47,990 bases of DNA from an uncultured Bacteroides sp. (GTDB lineage: Bacteria; Bacteroidota; Bacteroidia; Bacteroidales; Bacteroidaceae): contig CABMPP010000032.1 in the NCBI GenBank assembly GCA_902388495.1, positions 1 through 47,990 on the forward strand. Direction: 5' to 3'. Position 1 is the stretch's first letter; every line of letters starts with the position of its first letter. Shown here piece by piece: positions 28,301-36,614 of this stretch. A model generated the notes under the pieces. The model was given only the letters and a program-made list of their open reading frames with translations. It did no database searches and had not been told where the DNA came from. The translations under genes and the position numbers were made by a program.

Positions 28301-28501
28301 TACAAACTCACCGGACAGGTCTGCCACAGCATTCTTATTATTAGCTCCTTTCACCACAACAGTTGCACCAACCAACGGATTGCCTTCCTGGTCAATCACT
28401 TGCCCTTTAAATTGTGCATGTTGTGCATATGCCATTGTAGTACACAATAACATGATGCACCCTAACAGGGTACGTGCTAAATGATTCATGTGTTTTATCA
28501 T
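25358..28501 (-). CDS. SusC/RagA-family TonB-dependent outer-membrane transporter
   Basis: This 1047-residue protein has a signal peptide (ARTLLGCIMLLCTTMAYA). The carboxypeptidase-like domain (FKGQVIDQEGNPLVGATVVV) is followed by the SusC hallmark VVVVGYGTQKKQTLTGAIS. The plug contains PLYVIDGVVRD and MNPEDIENISVLKDGAAAIYG with ANGVVIITTKKG. A 22-strand-type barrel ends in LSSSINFGVNVSF. It imports the locus's substrate using TonB energy. It lies downstream of the GH116-like gene and directly upstream of SusD. The fifth codon (MNHLAR) is an alternative start. Confidence 0.96.
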   Translation of the reverse strand: MIKHMNHLARTLLGCIMLLCTTMAYAQHAQFKGQVIDQEGNPLVGATVVVKGANNKNAVADLSGEFVLQNLEKNAVLQISYIGFQTQEIKVGSENPIRVILKEDEAVLGEVVVVGYGTQKKQTLTGAISTLSGEKVLSTKSTSVAQSLQGKIAGVQIRQQDGQPGSFSSMVQIRGFGSPLYVIDGVVRDSGDGGSEFQRMNPEDIENISVLKDGAAAIYGMNAANGVVIITTKKGRKGKARFNYNGSFTAIFPTSMMKVMNAAQYTEISNELSMNAGTGPNITPEELAKWQAGGAGYESTDWLDAVFKNSAGSQQHTLSVEGGSDKMTYYASFGYAHDGDLTRGGDFNYERYTMRSNFTAQLSKYLKAEVNVSGRYDMTHAPIQGIFDLLFKSTLMRPTSGVYANNNSEYYNAAYPFLDNPVAGMNGDLTGLNTSRGRSLQSSASLTYDVPWVKGLKAKLMASYDANDSRTSHERKLYQLYSYNSQSGAYDVSKTINDPSSLYVSVNNGNNLNIQAQLSYSTTIAQDHNISLMATYEMNHGWNDNMSATREYEIYSKPILDLGSQSNIQNSGSYGETANISYLGRLNYDYKSKYLLEGAFRYNGSYRYAPGKRWGFFPVVSAGWRLSEESFIKDNIPFVSNLKLRASYGETGIDAGNEFQFIEGFTMGSKGYEFVDGVQTNGVLTPALINKNLTWITTRTYDLGMDVTLWDGLLDFTFDVYRRDRDGLLATRGSQLTNTFGASLPEENLNADRTEGIEFTLGHRNKIGEVSYGVQGNFNFARSKMTRQIHGEYESSWDVWRAATEGRWNGIGWGYTTAGQFQNYDQIYNAPVQSGDRGNTMILPGDYYLKDVNGDGYIDGNDLKPKFYGLNMPALNYGITLTAGWKWFDFMALFQGASCYSIQIPDNLRNYAPWEGNSSAYLYDRWHREDPFDANSAWIPGRFPSARVANYNPMGNNAQETDRNTVDGSYLRLKSIEVGYTLPQRWITHVGLEHLRVYVNAYNIFTFCDSYLKKDLKLDPEKTAGQDNRMMNYPLSSSINFGVNVSF

Positions 28502-28552
28502 ATTAACAAAAGATTTTAACTATACAATTACATAAAAATTCTCTGGATATTG

Positions 28553-28577
28553 CGTATCCAACTTTGCAGTGGATACG
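28553..28577 (-). repeat. Stem-loop between the GH116-like gene and susC
   Basis: CGTATCC and GGATACG flank an 11-base loop about 52-76 bases upstream of the SusC start. There is no T-run after it, so it is more likely an RNA-processing or stability element than a terminator. Confidence 0.5.
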
Positions 28578-28638
28578 GTGTGGGGTCTCATTTCATCTTC
28601 TCTCTTAACATAGGCATTCTATTTTAGGGTTAACATTC

Positions 28639-31338
28639 TTATTTTATTGTTACGTAACGAAAGTCTTGTTTATCCGCCTGCGGAAGCACAGGGGCTTCCA
28701 GGCGGTTGTCGATAATACGGTCCCAATACGAACTCAAATCCAATATCTTTCCCTCTTCAACTACAAATTCTTTAATTTCAATTTGTCTCTTTTCGCAGGA
28801 AGGAAGTCCGGCAGGTTCCGATATCACTTTATTGAAGGAGATTCGTTCCTTACCATACTTCTTCGTAATTCTGAAAGTGATGGACTTCGTTTGAGGATCG
28901 GCAGTCAGCACTCCCCAGAAGTTCGGATAGAACAGAGGGATATTGACTGCCTCGTCATCGGTTACAACAGGAGCAAGACGCAATTCCTTCCGGGGAATAT
29001 TGACACCGGCACCAGCCAGCACGTCGGTAGAGAACCAAGTTACCGGAGCCGTCATATAGGTTATATCACTGGGATTCCATAAGTTCTGTGTCCATGTCCA
29101 GCCTTTGCGCAAGTGCACCAGCTGGATATGCTTCATGATGTCCATAGCATCGTCGTAGAATCCGGCCTGCATACCGGCCAGGGCTGTATAGCTTTCCAAG
29201 TAGAAAGGCCAGCATTGTGAACCTCTGTTATCGATACCCCGGTTCAGATTAATATCCCACACCTTGTTGGCATAATAATCGGGAGACTTGGAAAGAGATA
29301 TTTTGCACTGGGATACAATGGATGCTTTCACAATATCCATCGGGTAAACATCTCCCCATCCACAATAGCGGCTCAGGAACTGACCTGCCAACTGACCGGT
29401 AAACAACACATTATCCAGCCTTTTGGAACCATCCGGTTCACAACCATAAGCAAAGAAACGTCCGTTCCACAATTTCTGAATAGCTTCTTTCTGTGAGGTG
29501 GCAAACTGCTGCTGCGCCTGTTCTACAATTGTTTTGTCTCCAACCGCTTCTCCTACAGCTTCATAAGCTTTCAGCGTAGCCAGCCATACACCTGCATAAT
29601 AAGAATACAAGGGAGGATGAGAAAAATCGTCATAAGTAGTGGGGCCGACAGGAATCGTACTACCCGCAGGCATGCGGCCATACAGAAACTTCATGGCACG
29701 CTTAATGCCCGTCAGGTGTTTCTTCAGATACTCGGTATCGCCGGTCTGCTCATAATCCTTCACGAGTTGGATAATCCAACCGGAAGCATTGTCCAGCATC
29801 CACCCCTTCTCGGTCGGTACACGTCCGCCGATAGTGCCCATACCTACATAGTAATGTCCGATAAAGTGGAGTATATATCCTTCCGGGTCCATAGCATCTG
29901 CAAAAATATCCATCTCCGAACGGTCCAGTTGGGTAAAGAATTTCTGATAGAAGGGATGTGAACTCAGACGTTGGTCCATTGTTCCGGCAAAGCCACCCAT
30001 AGCTCCTTCGTTGACCATGACATCACCTCCTTTGGTAAGCACCATATTGGTATAAATGACGTATCCGCTATTGATCAATTTGAATTTATACCAATCCGGA
30101 AGGGTACTTTCAAGAACCGGCTTCTGCCATTCCGTAGTTTGCCGGGCTATTCTTGCTCTGTTGGAGGCAGCATAGCTCAACATAGCATCCATGGTCTTGA
30201 AATAATTATGATAGTACTTATTATAATCGGCTCCACACGGCCAGTAGCTACCTATCGGAGCAACTGCCGCATCAATATGAAGTTCGGGAGCATACCAAGC
30301 AAGCATAAAACGGATTGTTTTCTTTTGTCCGGCTTTTAGCTGTGTCTTAACAGCCAGTACGGATGCGGAAGAGGACTGTGACTGCTCTGTCAACACCTCC
30401 TTAGCAGGCAGCAAAGTAAATTCCCCGTTTGTTCGGAACTGTTCCCATGCATCGGAATTGGCAGAGCAGGAAGGAAGATAAGATACGTTCTTTTCACCTT
30501 CTACTGCAACCACAACCTGGTTCACATAATTCTGGAAAGTCAGCTTACGAGGTTGCAGACTGCCCGCAGCATATTGTATCAGCCCTTTCAGGGTTTCCAA
30601 CTGATAGGGTTCCACATAAGTTTTAGCCTTTTCGCGCAAGGGCCAGTTTTCTCCATTATTTATATTAGCTCTTCCTTCGCTCAATAACTGACCGTTATCA
30701 AACCCGTCCAAACTTCTCGGGTCACTGAACAGTCCGATGAAATCTTCCCAAGAGAAAGCCAGTGCAGCCTCCATATCTTCCTGAGATAACAGATCGACCT
30801 CAAACCATACTACCGGCAAAGAAGAATCCTTCACATTGTGCGGCACCAACCCTGAATAGGCACGGATAACGGGCGCCACCTTCAGATTATTATTTTCATA
30901 ACTCAGCTCCGCCGTGGGAAACAAACCTTTATATTGAGTATGTTCCACCCCTTTCATTCCATACAGAGTACGGTGGTCTCTGACCAGGCGGACAGCTTCC
31001 TGTTCGTCGCCCTTACGTGTCCACAAAGAAAAGAAAGAATATTCCGAGCGCTTTATAGGAGTATGGATATTGTTTATTCCTATTCTGGTGAACTTGCCAC
31101 TCGGGGCAAAATTAATATTACCTACCCCGATACCTCCCAATGGCACTCCACTTGTGTCTTCATGGTCTTTTAATGAAAGGTAGTCATAATTGGTTTCTCC
31201 ACCTAACACTCCACTTTGAAGGTTGAACTTTGTGTTAGCCTCGTCGACACCATAATTGTTTTGATTTTCTTCCTGCCCGTGTAAAGCAAATACTCCTGCG
31301 AGGCAAAAAGCTAAAGAAACAAAGGTTCTTTTACTCAT
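28639..31338 (-). CDS. GH116-like (GBA2_N / DUF608) putative glycosidase
   Basis: This 899-residue secreted protein has a signal peptide (FVSLAFCLAGVFALHGQ). The N-terminal beta domain contains SGVPLGGIGVGNINFAPSG, the family's GGIG/G motif, with INNIHTPIKRSEYSFFSLW after it. The C-terminal (alpha/alpha)6-type domain contains PVGPTTYDDF, where D570 aligns with the acid/base Asp of the TYD motif. Helices such as SYYAGVWLATLKAYE follow. Known GH116 enzymes are beta-glucosidases or glucosylceramidases. At the place where they carry the nucleophile in FNELY, this protein reads INSGY (Ser424), so the usual retaining mechanism may be lost. It is the first gene behind the PUL promoter and is followed by susC. 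Confidence 0.8.
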   Translation of the reverse strand: MSKRTFVSLAFCLAGVFALHGQEENQNNYGVDEANTKFNLQSGVLGGETNYDYLSLKDHEDTSGVPLGGIGVGNINFAPSGKFTRIGINNIHTPIKRSEYSFFSLWTRKGDEQEAVRLVRDHRTLYGMKGVEHTQYKGLFPTAELSYENNNLKVAPVIRAYSGLVPHNVKDSSLPVVWFEVDLLSQEDMEAALAFSWEDFIGLFSDPRSLDGFDNGQLLSEGRANINNGENWPLREKAKTYVEPYQLETLKGLIQYAAGSLQPRKLTFQNYVNQVVVAVEGEKNVSYLPSCSANSDAWEQFRTNGEFTLLPAKEVLTEQSQSSSASVLAVKTQLKAGQKKTIRFMLAWYAPELHIDAAVAPIGSYWPCGADYNKYYHNYFKTMDAMLSYAASNRARIARQTTEWQKPVLESTLPDWYKFKLINSGYVIYTNMVLTKGGDVMVNEGAMGGFAGTMDQRLSSHPFYQKFFTQLDRSEMDIFADAMDPEGYILHFIGHYYVGMGTIGGRVPTEKGWMLDNASGWIIQLVKDYEQTGDTEYLKKHLTGIKRAMKFLYGRMPAGSTIPVGPTTYDDFSHPPLYSYYAGVWLATLKAYEAVGEAVGDKTIVEQAQQQFATSQKEAIQKLWNGRFFAYGCEPDGSKRLDNVLFTGQLAGQFLSRYCGWGDVYPMDIVKASIVSQCKISLSKSPDYYANKVWDINLNRGIDNRGSQCWPFYLESYTALAGMQAGFYDDAMDIMKHIQLVHLRKGWTWTQNLWNPSDITYMTAPVTWFSTDVLAGAGVNIPRKELRLAPVVTDDEAVNIPLFYPNFWGVLTADPQTKSITFRITKKYGKERISFNKVISEPAGLPSCEKRQIEIKEFVVEEGKILDLSSYWDRIIDNRLEAPVLPQADKQDFRYVTIK

Positions 31339-31384
31339 ACATGTGTTTTTTAAGATTAATAATAGAAGTTATGAATCTGTTCTA

Positions 31385-31413
31385 CTTTCGTTATCGCTAC
31401 GAAAGCAAAAATA
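31385..31413 (-). promoter_or_regulatory. Promoter -7 box and 5' stem-loop of the SusCD/GH116 operon
   Basis: A perfect TATTTTTG lies on the minus strand at 31406-31413, with no TTG at the proper -33 distance, as expected if an activator is needed. Right after it, at the predicted RNA 5' end, CTTTCG and CGAAAG (plus 31400-31405 and 31385-31390) can pair around nine bases. The GH116 start is 47 bases further on. Confidence 0.55.
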
Positions 31414-31446
31414 GATGCTGATAGATTACAATAGCGATTACATCAG

Positions 31447-31497
31447 GGTTAATCGGAGGTTAATTCTAAGAGTTATTTCATTAATTACCTGGTTAAT
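31447..31497 (-). promoter_or_regulatory. Three heptamer direct repeats with 11-bp phasing, likely activator operator
   Basis: GGTTAAT occurs at 31447-31453, 31458-31464 and 31491-31497. The centre-to-centre distances are 11 and 33 bp, all multiples of 11, and all copies have the same orientation (ATTAACC on the transcribed minus strand). They lie 33 bp and more upstream of the -7 box. SARP-family activators bind heptameric direct repeats at 11-bp or 22-bp spacing, and a SARP-like regulator gene lies immediately upstream. Confidence 0.55.
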
Positions 31498-31535
31498 CAA
31501 GCAATTTCATGCTCTATGACATAAAAAAGTGAGCA

Positions 31536-31563
31536 TAAAAAAAGGTCTCAAAGATAGAGACCT
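31536..31563 (-). terminator. Intrinsic terminator of the kelch-SARP regulator gene
   Basis: AGGTCTC/GAGACCT (7 bp) around the loop TATCTTT is followed on the minus strand by TTTTTTATG. It separates the regulator from the SusCD/GH116 operon. Confidence 0.85.
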
Positions 31564-31595
31564 GCAATTGAAGGTAATCCGCCCTGCCTTTTCAA

Positions 31596-34151
31596 TTATT
31601 GAAAGTTCATCCTTAAATCATTGTGAATAATATCAGAGTAAGAATGCGGATAGTTATTCCCCATGCTTTTACTATATTCTGCAATATATAAATAGTATTT
31701 CTTCATGGCCTGATCCTCTTTCTTTAGTTTATGATAAGCATTCAGCAAATACCATAAAGCTGTATCACTTAAAGAATCGAACCTCAACCAAATCTCTGCC
31801 GATTGAACCACCTGCTCGTACGCACCTTTGGTGTACAGGTTGTTCAGTTCGATCATCAATATTTTGTGCAGCTCATATTCCTGTTCACTCTTAAAGCTGT
31901 CGAACATGGATTCATCAACTGACTTCAGAAATTTCCCACGTGATAATATTTCTATTAAGGATTGACTGACTTCCTGCGATGCGTCACTTTGCCTGATTTT
32001 ATCTATCTGTTCAAGGTATTTCTGGTAATCACAGTAAAAGTTCTCCGACAGTTTGATAGAATAGCGGCTATTAGTATACACCAGTTCAATGCCTTCCAGG
32101 TCATCCAATATCTTTCTCAATCTATTTATCGTAACGCCTTTCAGGTTCTTGGCACTGCTTAGTTCTTTCTCAGGCCATAACAACCCGTAGATGTAGGTCG
32201 AAGTAATACCTTCTTTATTTCCTATACCGTTTAAAAAAGTAAGCAGGAATAACTGTTTTATTTTGGCACTGAACAGATGGGTTATGTCTCTTCCCTTCTT
32301 ATCAAGCATTGTGAATTCACCAAACAAGTACAACGCATTGGCCTGTGATGCACTTTTATCTTTAGCTTGAATATGCACACCCTCAAGATCGGATATTGTT
32401 TCGGGAATCTGCCGCCCTGCTTTCTTCTTTCTCAGATAAATCACCACAGCTATAATCAACACCAATACTATAACAACAGTTACAAGAACAACCCCTACAG
32501 GAAATGTCTCTTTTGCAGAATATAACAACAGCGCATTCTCGGCAATAGCCGGTGCTGCCAAAGAATAAAACCGGGTAACAGAAGACTCACCGCCATGCTC
32601 GTCAAACTCTTGCGTGCAACAATAGAACTCCTTCGTTTTATTGTTATAGTAAAGGTTGGCATTCGATAAAATAGCTTTCGATTCCATCGGAATGGAATTG
32701 CCCAGCACCTCATAAGAATCATCTTCTAAAGAAAACTTATATAGCTGCAGGTGAGAAGAAGCCTCCTGCATAGGATAGCACAATGTATAGAAAGCCGTCT
32801 TGTCGTCGGATAAGAGAAGGTTTCTCACCGGAACAATCTGAGTTCCATGATATGAAAAATCTCGTACTTTCTGTATAGTCGAATCTCTCAGGCTTATTTT
32901 ATAAAGATCATAATAATATATCTTTCCGAGACTCTGGTCTCCGCTATTATTGCCGGTTCCTCCAAACAACAGCAACTCATCAGAGTTCAAAGCCCCCATA
33001 GAAGAGAAAAAACGGGGAGCAACAAAATCTCCTTTCAGATTAACCGTATTCCACGCTTTCCGGTTCAAATCATACACTTCCAAAGTATTGGTGTACTTGC
33101 GAGAACCAAAGCCTCCAAAAATGTAAAACTTGTTTTGAATCGTATCCAGATAGGAAGAATGATGATGCCGCTGTGAAGACAAGAATTTATCATCGACCTT
33201 CTCTACCTCTCCCGTAAGCACATTCAGAGAGCAGATGGTGCAGGAGTCCAGATGGTTGTCCACTTCATAGATATAGGCAGAATGAGTATCAGGATGATAG
33301 AAGTTTGTGCCCAAATACATCTTCATCGGAAGAGGCCGGTGTACGTCACCTTCCCAAATATTCCGGCGTATATCCAAAGTATAAAGAGAGTCTTTATTGA
33401 AATAGACAAAATTATCAGATCGGGAATCATAATTATAGCCAGCTGTAGTTTCGGACACTTGCTCGTGAAGCAAATTCCAATAATAAGATTTATTAATCAA
33501 CCAGATAGGGTTAATTGCTTTTCCACGTACTTTTCCCTGCTTATCGTGTACAGAGGTACCGGTACTTTCATTTAAGGGAAACTCTATTTCCTGGGTAGCA
33601 TCCGAAATGACTAAGTTCCGAATGGCAAAAGAAGGAATTTCTTCGGAAAACTTACTGCTGCCGAACATGATGGAAGGCGTCATCTCTCCAGGCATGCCCA
33701 GCCCTCCTGATTTATATTGCCGCCGGTCAATAGCGAGGCATACCGAATCTGCTTTAAGGAAAAATGATATTTTCACGGGTATCCAGCGCCGGGCACCAAG
33801 AGTCTTGTTATGTAAGGTATCTACTATTATACATTCTTTAGCCTCTATATTGAACTTCAGATAACTCCGCTCATCATTATCATAAGAGAATACGAAACTA
33901 TAGATATCGCTCTTCTCAGTTTTCAAATCTTTTAAACGGAAAATATACCCGAAAGAACCGTAATCCTGAATTGCCAGGTCGTATGAAATAGAGAAGTCTC
34001 CTTTAAAGGTCAGAGGATTTTCATCAAATACAGAATAGCTTGTCTTTTGTATGGTTTCAGATTCAAACGTATTGAACTCGATCCCTTGCGCATTGCCTCG
34101 CAAGCAAAAAAAACAAAGTAATATTATGAAAAATCCTATTCTTACTCTCAT
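31596..34151 (-). CDS. Membrane-spanning regulator: LamG/kelch sensor, one TM helix, SARP/BTAD-like output
   Basis: This 851-residue protein begins with a signal peptide (GFFIILLCFFCLRGNA). Residues about 25-215 form a LamG/concanavalin-like beta sandwich (FKGDFSISYDLAIQDYGSF ... LVISDATQEIEFPL). Residues about 235-535 contain kelch-type propeller blades with FYIFGGFG and LLLFGGTG followed by N/W-containing strands (YDLNRKAWNTV). A TM helix at about 549-573 (VVLVTVVIVLVLIIAVVIYL) is followed by RKKK, placing the C terminus in the cytoplasm. At about 600-700 lies an OmpR/SARP-like winged helix (LYLFGEFTMLDKKG ... IKQLFLLTFLNG ... NLKGVTINRLRKILDD). At 700-851 lie BTAD/TPR-like helices. It probably senses a periplasmic ligand and activates the adjacent operon. 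It has its own promoter and terminator. Confidence 0.85.
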   Translation of the reverse strand: MRVRIGFFIILLCFFCLRGNAQGIEFNTFESETIQKTSYSVFDENPLTFKGDFSISYDLAIQDYGSFGYIFRLKDLKTEKSDIYSFVFSYDNDERSYLKFNIEAKECIIVDTLHNKTLGARRWIPVKISFFLKADSVCLAIDRRQYKSGGLGMPGEMTPSIMFGSSKFSEEIPSFAIRNLVISDATQEIEFPLNESTGTSVHDKQGKVRGKAINPIWLINKSYYWNLLHEQVSETTAGYNYDSRSDNFVYFNKDSLYTLDIRRNIWEGDVHRPLPMKMYLGTNFYHPDTHSAYIYEVDNHLDSCTICSLNVLTGEVEKVDDKFLSSQRHHHSSYLDTIQNKFYIFGGFGSRKYTNTLEVYDLNRKAWNTVNLKGDFVAPRFFSSMGALNSDELLLFGGTGNNSGDQSLGKIYYYDLYKISLRDSTIQKVRDFSYHGTQIVPVRNLLLSDDKTAFYTLCYPMQEASSHLQLYKFSLEDDSYEVLGNSIPMESKAILSNANLYYNNKTKEFYCCTQEFDEHGGESSVTRFYSLAAPAIAENALLLYSAKETFPVGVVLVTVVIVLVLIIAVVIYLRKKKAGRQIPETISDLEGVHIQAKDKSASQANALYLFGEFTMLDKKGRDITHLFSAKIKQLFLLTFLNGIGNKEGITSTYIYGLLWPEKELSSAKNLKGVTINRLRKILDDLEGIELVYTNSRYSIKLSENFYCDYQKYLEQIDKIRQSDASQEVSQSLIEILSRGKFLKSVDESMFDSFKSEQEYELHKILMIELNNLYTKGAYEQVVQSAEIWLRFDSLSDTALWYLLNAYHKLKKEDQAMKKYYLYIAEYSKSMGNNYPHSYSDIIHNDLRMNFQ

Positions 34152-34186
34152 TTTCCTGTCATGTAGTAGTCTATTTATTAATCAGA

Positions 34187-34194
34187 CAAATATA
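34187..34194 (-). promoter_or_regulatory. -7 box for the kelch-SARP regulator gene
   Basis: A perfect TATATTTG on the minus strand, 36 bases upstream of the start. The expected -33 position lies in the recQ terminator and shows no TTG. Confidence 0.5.
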
Positions 34195-34195
34195 G

Positions 34196-34233
34196 AATAA
34201 AAGAACCGGACTTATGGAAGATAAGCCCGGTTT
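34196..34233 (-). terminator. Intrinsic terminator of recQ
   Basis: AACCGGGCTTAT pairs with ATAAGTCCGGTT (one mismatch) around a five-base loop (plus 34205-34233), followed on the minus strand by CTTTTATTC. Confidence 0.8.
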
Positions 34234-34256
34234 TAACAAAAATGTATTTTAACTCT

Positions 34257-36440
34257 TTAGTTCGCCATCTCGGAAATGAACTTAATGCGCACCAAACGGA
34301 CTTCTTCTTCTGTAAAGTCGTCTCCCAACTCATCCAGCGCATCATCAATCTTATCGGTAGTAGACTCCTTGAAGTAATCGTAGATATCGAGCAGATGATC
34401 TTCGTCCATGATGTCCTCCAGGAAATAGTCGATGTTTAACTTAGTTCCGGAATAAACGATAGCCTCTATTTCGTCCAACAGTTCCTCAAACTCGATACCT
34501 TTAGACAAAGCGATATCATCCAATGCAACTTTGCGGTCGATAGCCTGGATAATAGCTACTTTCATCTTAGATTTGTTGGCTACAGTACGTACACGCAAGT
34601 CCTCCGGACGTTCAATCTCATTTTCCTCGCAATGACGCTTGATGAGTTTACAGAATTCTTCTCCGTAACGCTTCGCCTTGCCGGCGCCTACACCCGGAAT
34701 ATTCTGCAATTCATCCAATGTCACCGGATAAATAGTTGCCATCGCTTCCAAAGAAGGATCCTGGAAGATGACATAAGGAGGAACTTCCAACTTCTTGGAT
34801 AGCTTTTTACGCAAATCCTTCAGCATAGAATAGAGTGCCGGGTCTACCGCACAGGCGCCACCGCCGCGTGCCGGTGCTTCCTCTTCCACCTCTTCAAAGT
34901 CATTGTCTTCTGTAATCTTGAACGACTTTGGATGCTTGAGGAATTTCTTACCTTCCTCCGTCACTTTCAGCAAACCATAATTTTCGACATCTTTACTCAG
35001 ATAACCGCCGATAAGAGCTTGACGGATAACAGCATTCCATGTTTTGTCTTCTTCGCCCATACCCGAGCCGAACACTTCGAGGTCTTCGTGCAGATGTGCC
35101 TGCACTTCCGAAGTTTCTTTACCTTGTATTATGTCTATAATATAGTCCGCTTTAAAATTCTCTTTCACCGCGAGAATAGCTTCAATCACGGTACACAATA
35201 ATTCCTGAGCTTCCACTTGTTTTTTGGGGTTTAAACAGTTGTCACAATTACCACAATTCTCTTCTGTATACTCTTCACCGAAATAATGAAGCAATGCTTT
35301 TCGGCGACATACAGACGATTCGGCATACGCAGCAGTCTCCAGCAGAAGCTGCTTGCCTATTTCCTGCTCTGCCACAGGTTTGCCTTGCATGAACTTTTCG
35401 AGCTTCTGCAAGTCCTTGTTGGTATAGAAAGTAATACACTGTCCTTCTCCTCCATCTCTTCCGGCACGTCCGGTCTCCTGATAATATCCTTCCAGACTCT
35501 TGGGGATATCATAATGGATCACATAACGTACGTCAGGCTTGTCGATACCCATACCGAAAGCAATGGTAGCCACAATCACATCAATTTTTTCCATCAGGAA
35601 GTCATCTTGGTTTTGTGTACGTGTGGCAGAATCCATACCGGCATGATAAGCGCGGGCATTGATGCCGTTTGCCTGCAGGATTTCAGCAAGTTCCTCCACT
35701 TTCTTCCGGCTCAGGCAATAGATGATGCCTGATTTCTCGGGATTGTTCTTGATGAACTTGATGATATCCTTATCTACGTTAGTTGTTTTAGGGCGTACCT
35801 CATAATAGAGGTTCGGACGGTTGAATGACGACTTGAACACCTGCGCATCCACCATACCCAGGTTCTTCTGGATATCATGCTGTACCTTAGGCGTAGCAGT
35901 CGCAGTCAACGCTATCAACGGAGCTTTTCCAATTTCATTGATAATAGGACGGATACGGCGATATTCCGGACGGAAGTCATGCCCCCACTCAGAGATACAG
36001 TGGGCTTCGTCTACGGCATAGAAAGAGATCTTTACCGTCTTCAGAAATTCCACGTTCTCCTCTTTCGTCAACGATTCCGGAGCTACATAAAGTAACTTCG
36101 TTTTACCACTGATGATATCGGACCTGACCTGATCTATCGCACCTTTATTCAAGGAAGAATTGATGAAATGAGCTATTCCATCTTCCTCACTGAAGTTACG
36201 CATCGCGTCGACCTGGTTCTTCATCAAAGCAATCAGAGGAGAGATTACAATAGCCGTGCCTTCCATCATTAAAGAAGGTAACTGGTAGCATAAGGACTTA
36301 CCTCCACCAGTAGGCATCAACACGAAAGTATCGTTACCTGCCAACAGATTCTGTATGATTGCTTCCTGATTTCCTTTAAAAGTGTCGAACCCGAAGTATT
36401 TCTTCAGCTGGTCTGTCAAATTAGTCTTCTTCCCTGCCAT
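34257..36440 (-). CDS. recQ: ATP-dependent DNA helicase RecQ
   Basis: This 727-residue 3'-5' helicase acts in recombination and fork repair. Walker A reads PTGGGKSLCYQLP, the DEAH box is in VDEAHCISEWGHDFRPEY, and the helicase C-terminal half holds ETGRAGRDGGEGQC. The RQC zinc cysteines are visible in CRRKALLHYFGEE and ENCGNCDNC. An HRDC domain lies at about 540-620 (LYSMLKDLRKKLSKKLEVPPYVIF and IPGVGAGKAKRYG). An acidic C-terminal extension of about 100 residues follows, which the short E. coli enzyme lacks. It is monocistronic, with its own promoter and terminator. Confidence 0.95.
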   Translation of the reverse strand: MAGKKTNLTDQLKKYFGFDTFKGNQEAIIQNLLAGNDTFVLMPTGGGKSLCYQLPSLMMEGTAIVISPLIALMKNQVDAMRNFSEEDGIAHFINSSLNKGAIDQVRSDIISGKTKLLYVAPESLTKEENVEFLKTVKISFYAVDEAHCISEWGHDFRPEYRRIRPIINEIGKAPLIALTATATPKVQHDIQKNLGMVDAQVFKSSFNRPNLYYEVRPKTTNVDKDIIKFIKNNPEKSGIIYCLSRKKVEELAEILQANGINARAYHAGMDSATRTQNQDDFLMEKIDVIVATIAFGMGIDKPDVRYVIHYDIPKSLEGYYQETGRAGRDGGEGQCITFYTNKDLQKLEKFMQGKPVAEQEIGKQLLLETAAYAESSVCRRKALLHYFGEEYTEENCGNCDNCLNPKKQVEAQELLCTVIEAILAVKENFKADYIIDIIQGKETSEVQAHLHEDLEVFGSGMGEEDKTWNAVIRQALIGGYLSKDVENYGLLKVTEEGKKFLKHPKSFKITEDNDFEEVEEEAPARGGGACAVDPALYSMLKDLRKKLSKKLEVPPYVIFQDPSLEAMATIYPVTLDELQNIPGVGAGKAKRYGEEFCKLIKRHCEENEIERPEDLRVRTVANKSKMKVAIIQAIDRKVALDDIALSKGIEFEELLDEIEAIVYSGTKLNIDYFLEDIMDEDHLLDIYDYFKESTTDKIDDALDELGDDFTEEEVRLVRIKFISEMAN

Positions 36441-36516
36441 GATTCATTAGGTTGTTGTTTATTGAGTTAACTTTAAATAGTTGCCCTTCGGTATATCTTC
36501 GAATGAAGAGCTCTAA

Positions 36517-36546
36517 CAAAGTTATAAACAACTTCTTAAATTTCAA
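36517..36546 (-). promoter_or_regulatory. Promoter of recQ
   Basis: TTG (plus 36544-36546), 19 bases, then a perfect TAACTTTG (36517-36524) on the minus strand. Predicted leader about 70 nt. Confidence 0.65.
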
Positions 36547-36614
36547 GCATAATCCGCCGAATATTTTCAATAAAAAACAAAAAAGTCGGTTTCACTCTGT
36601 ATTACCATCTGATT

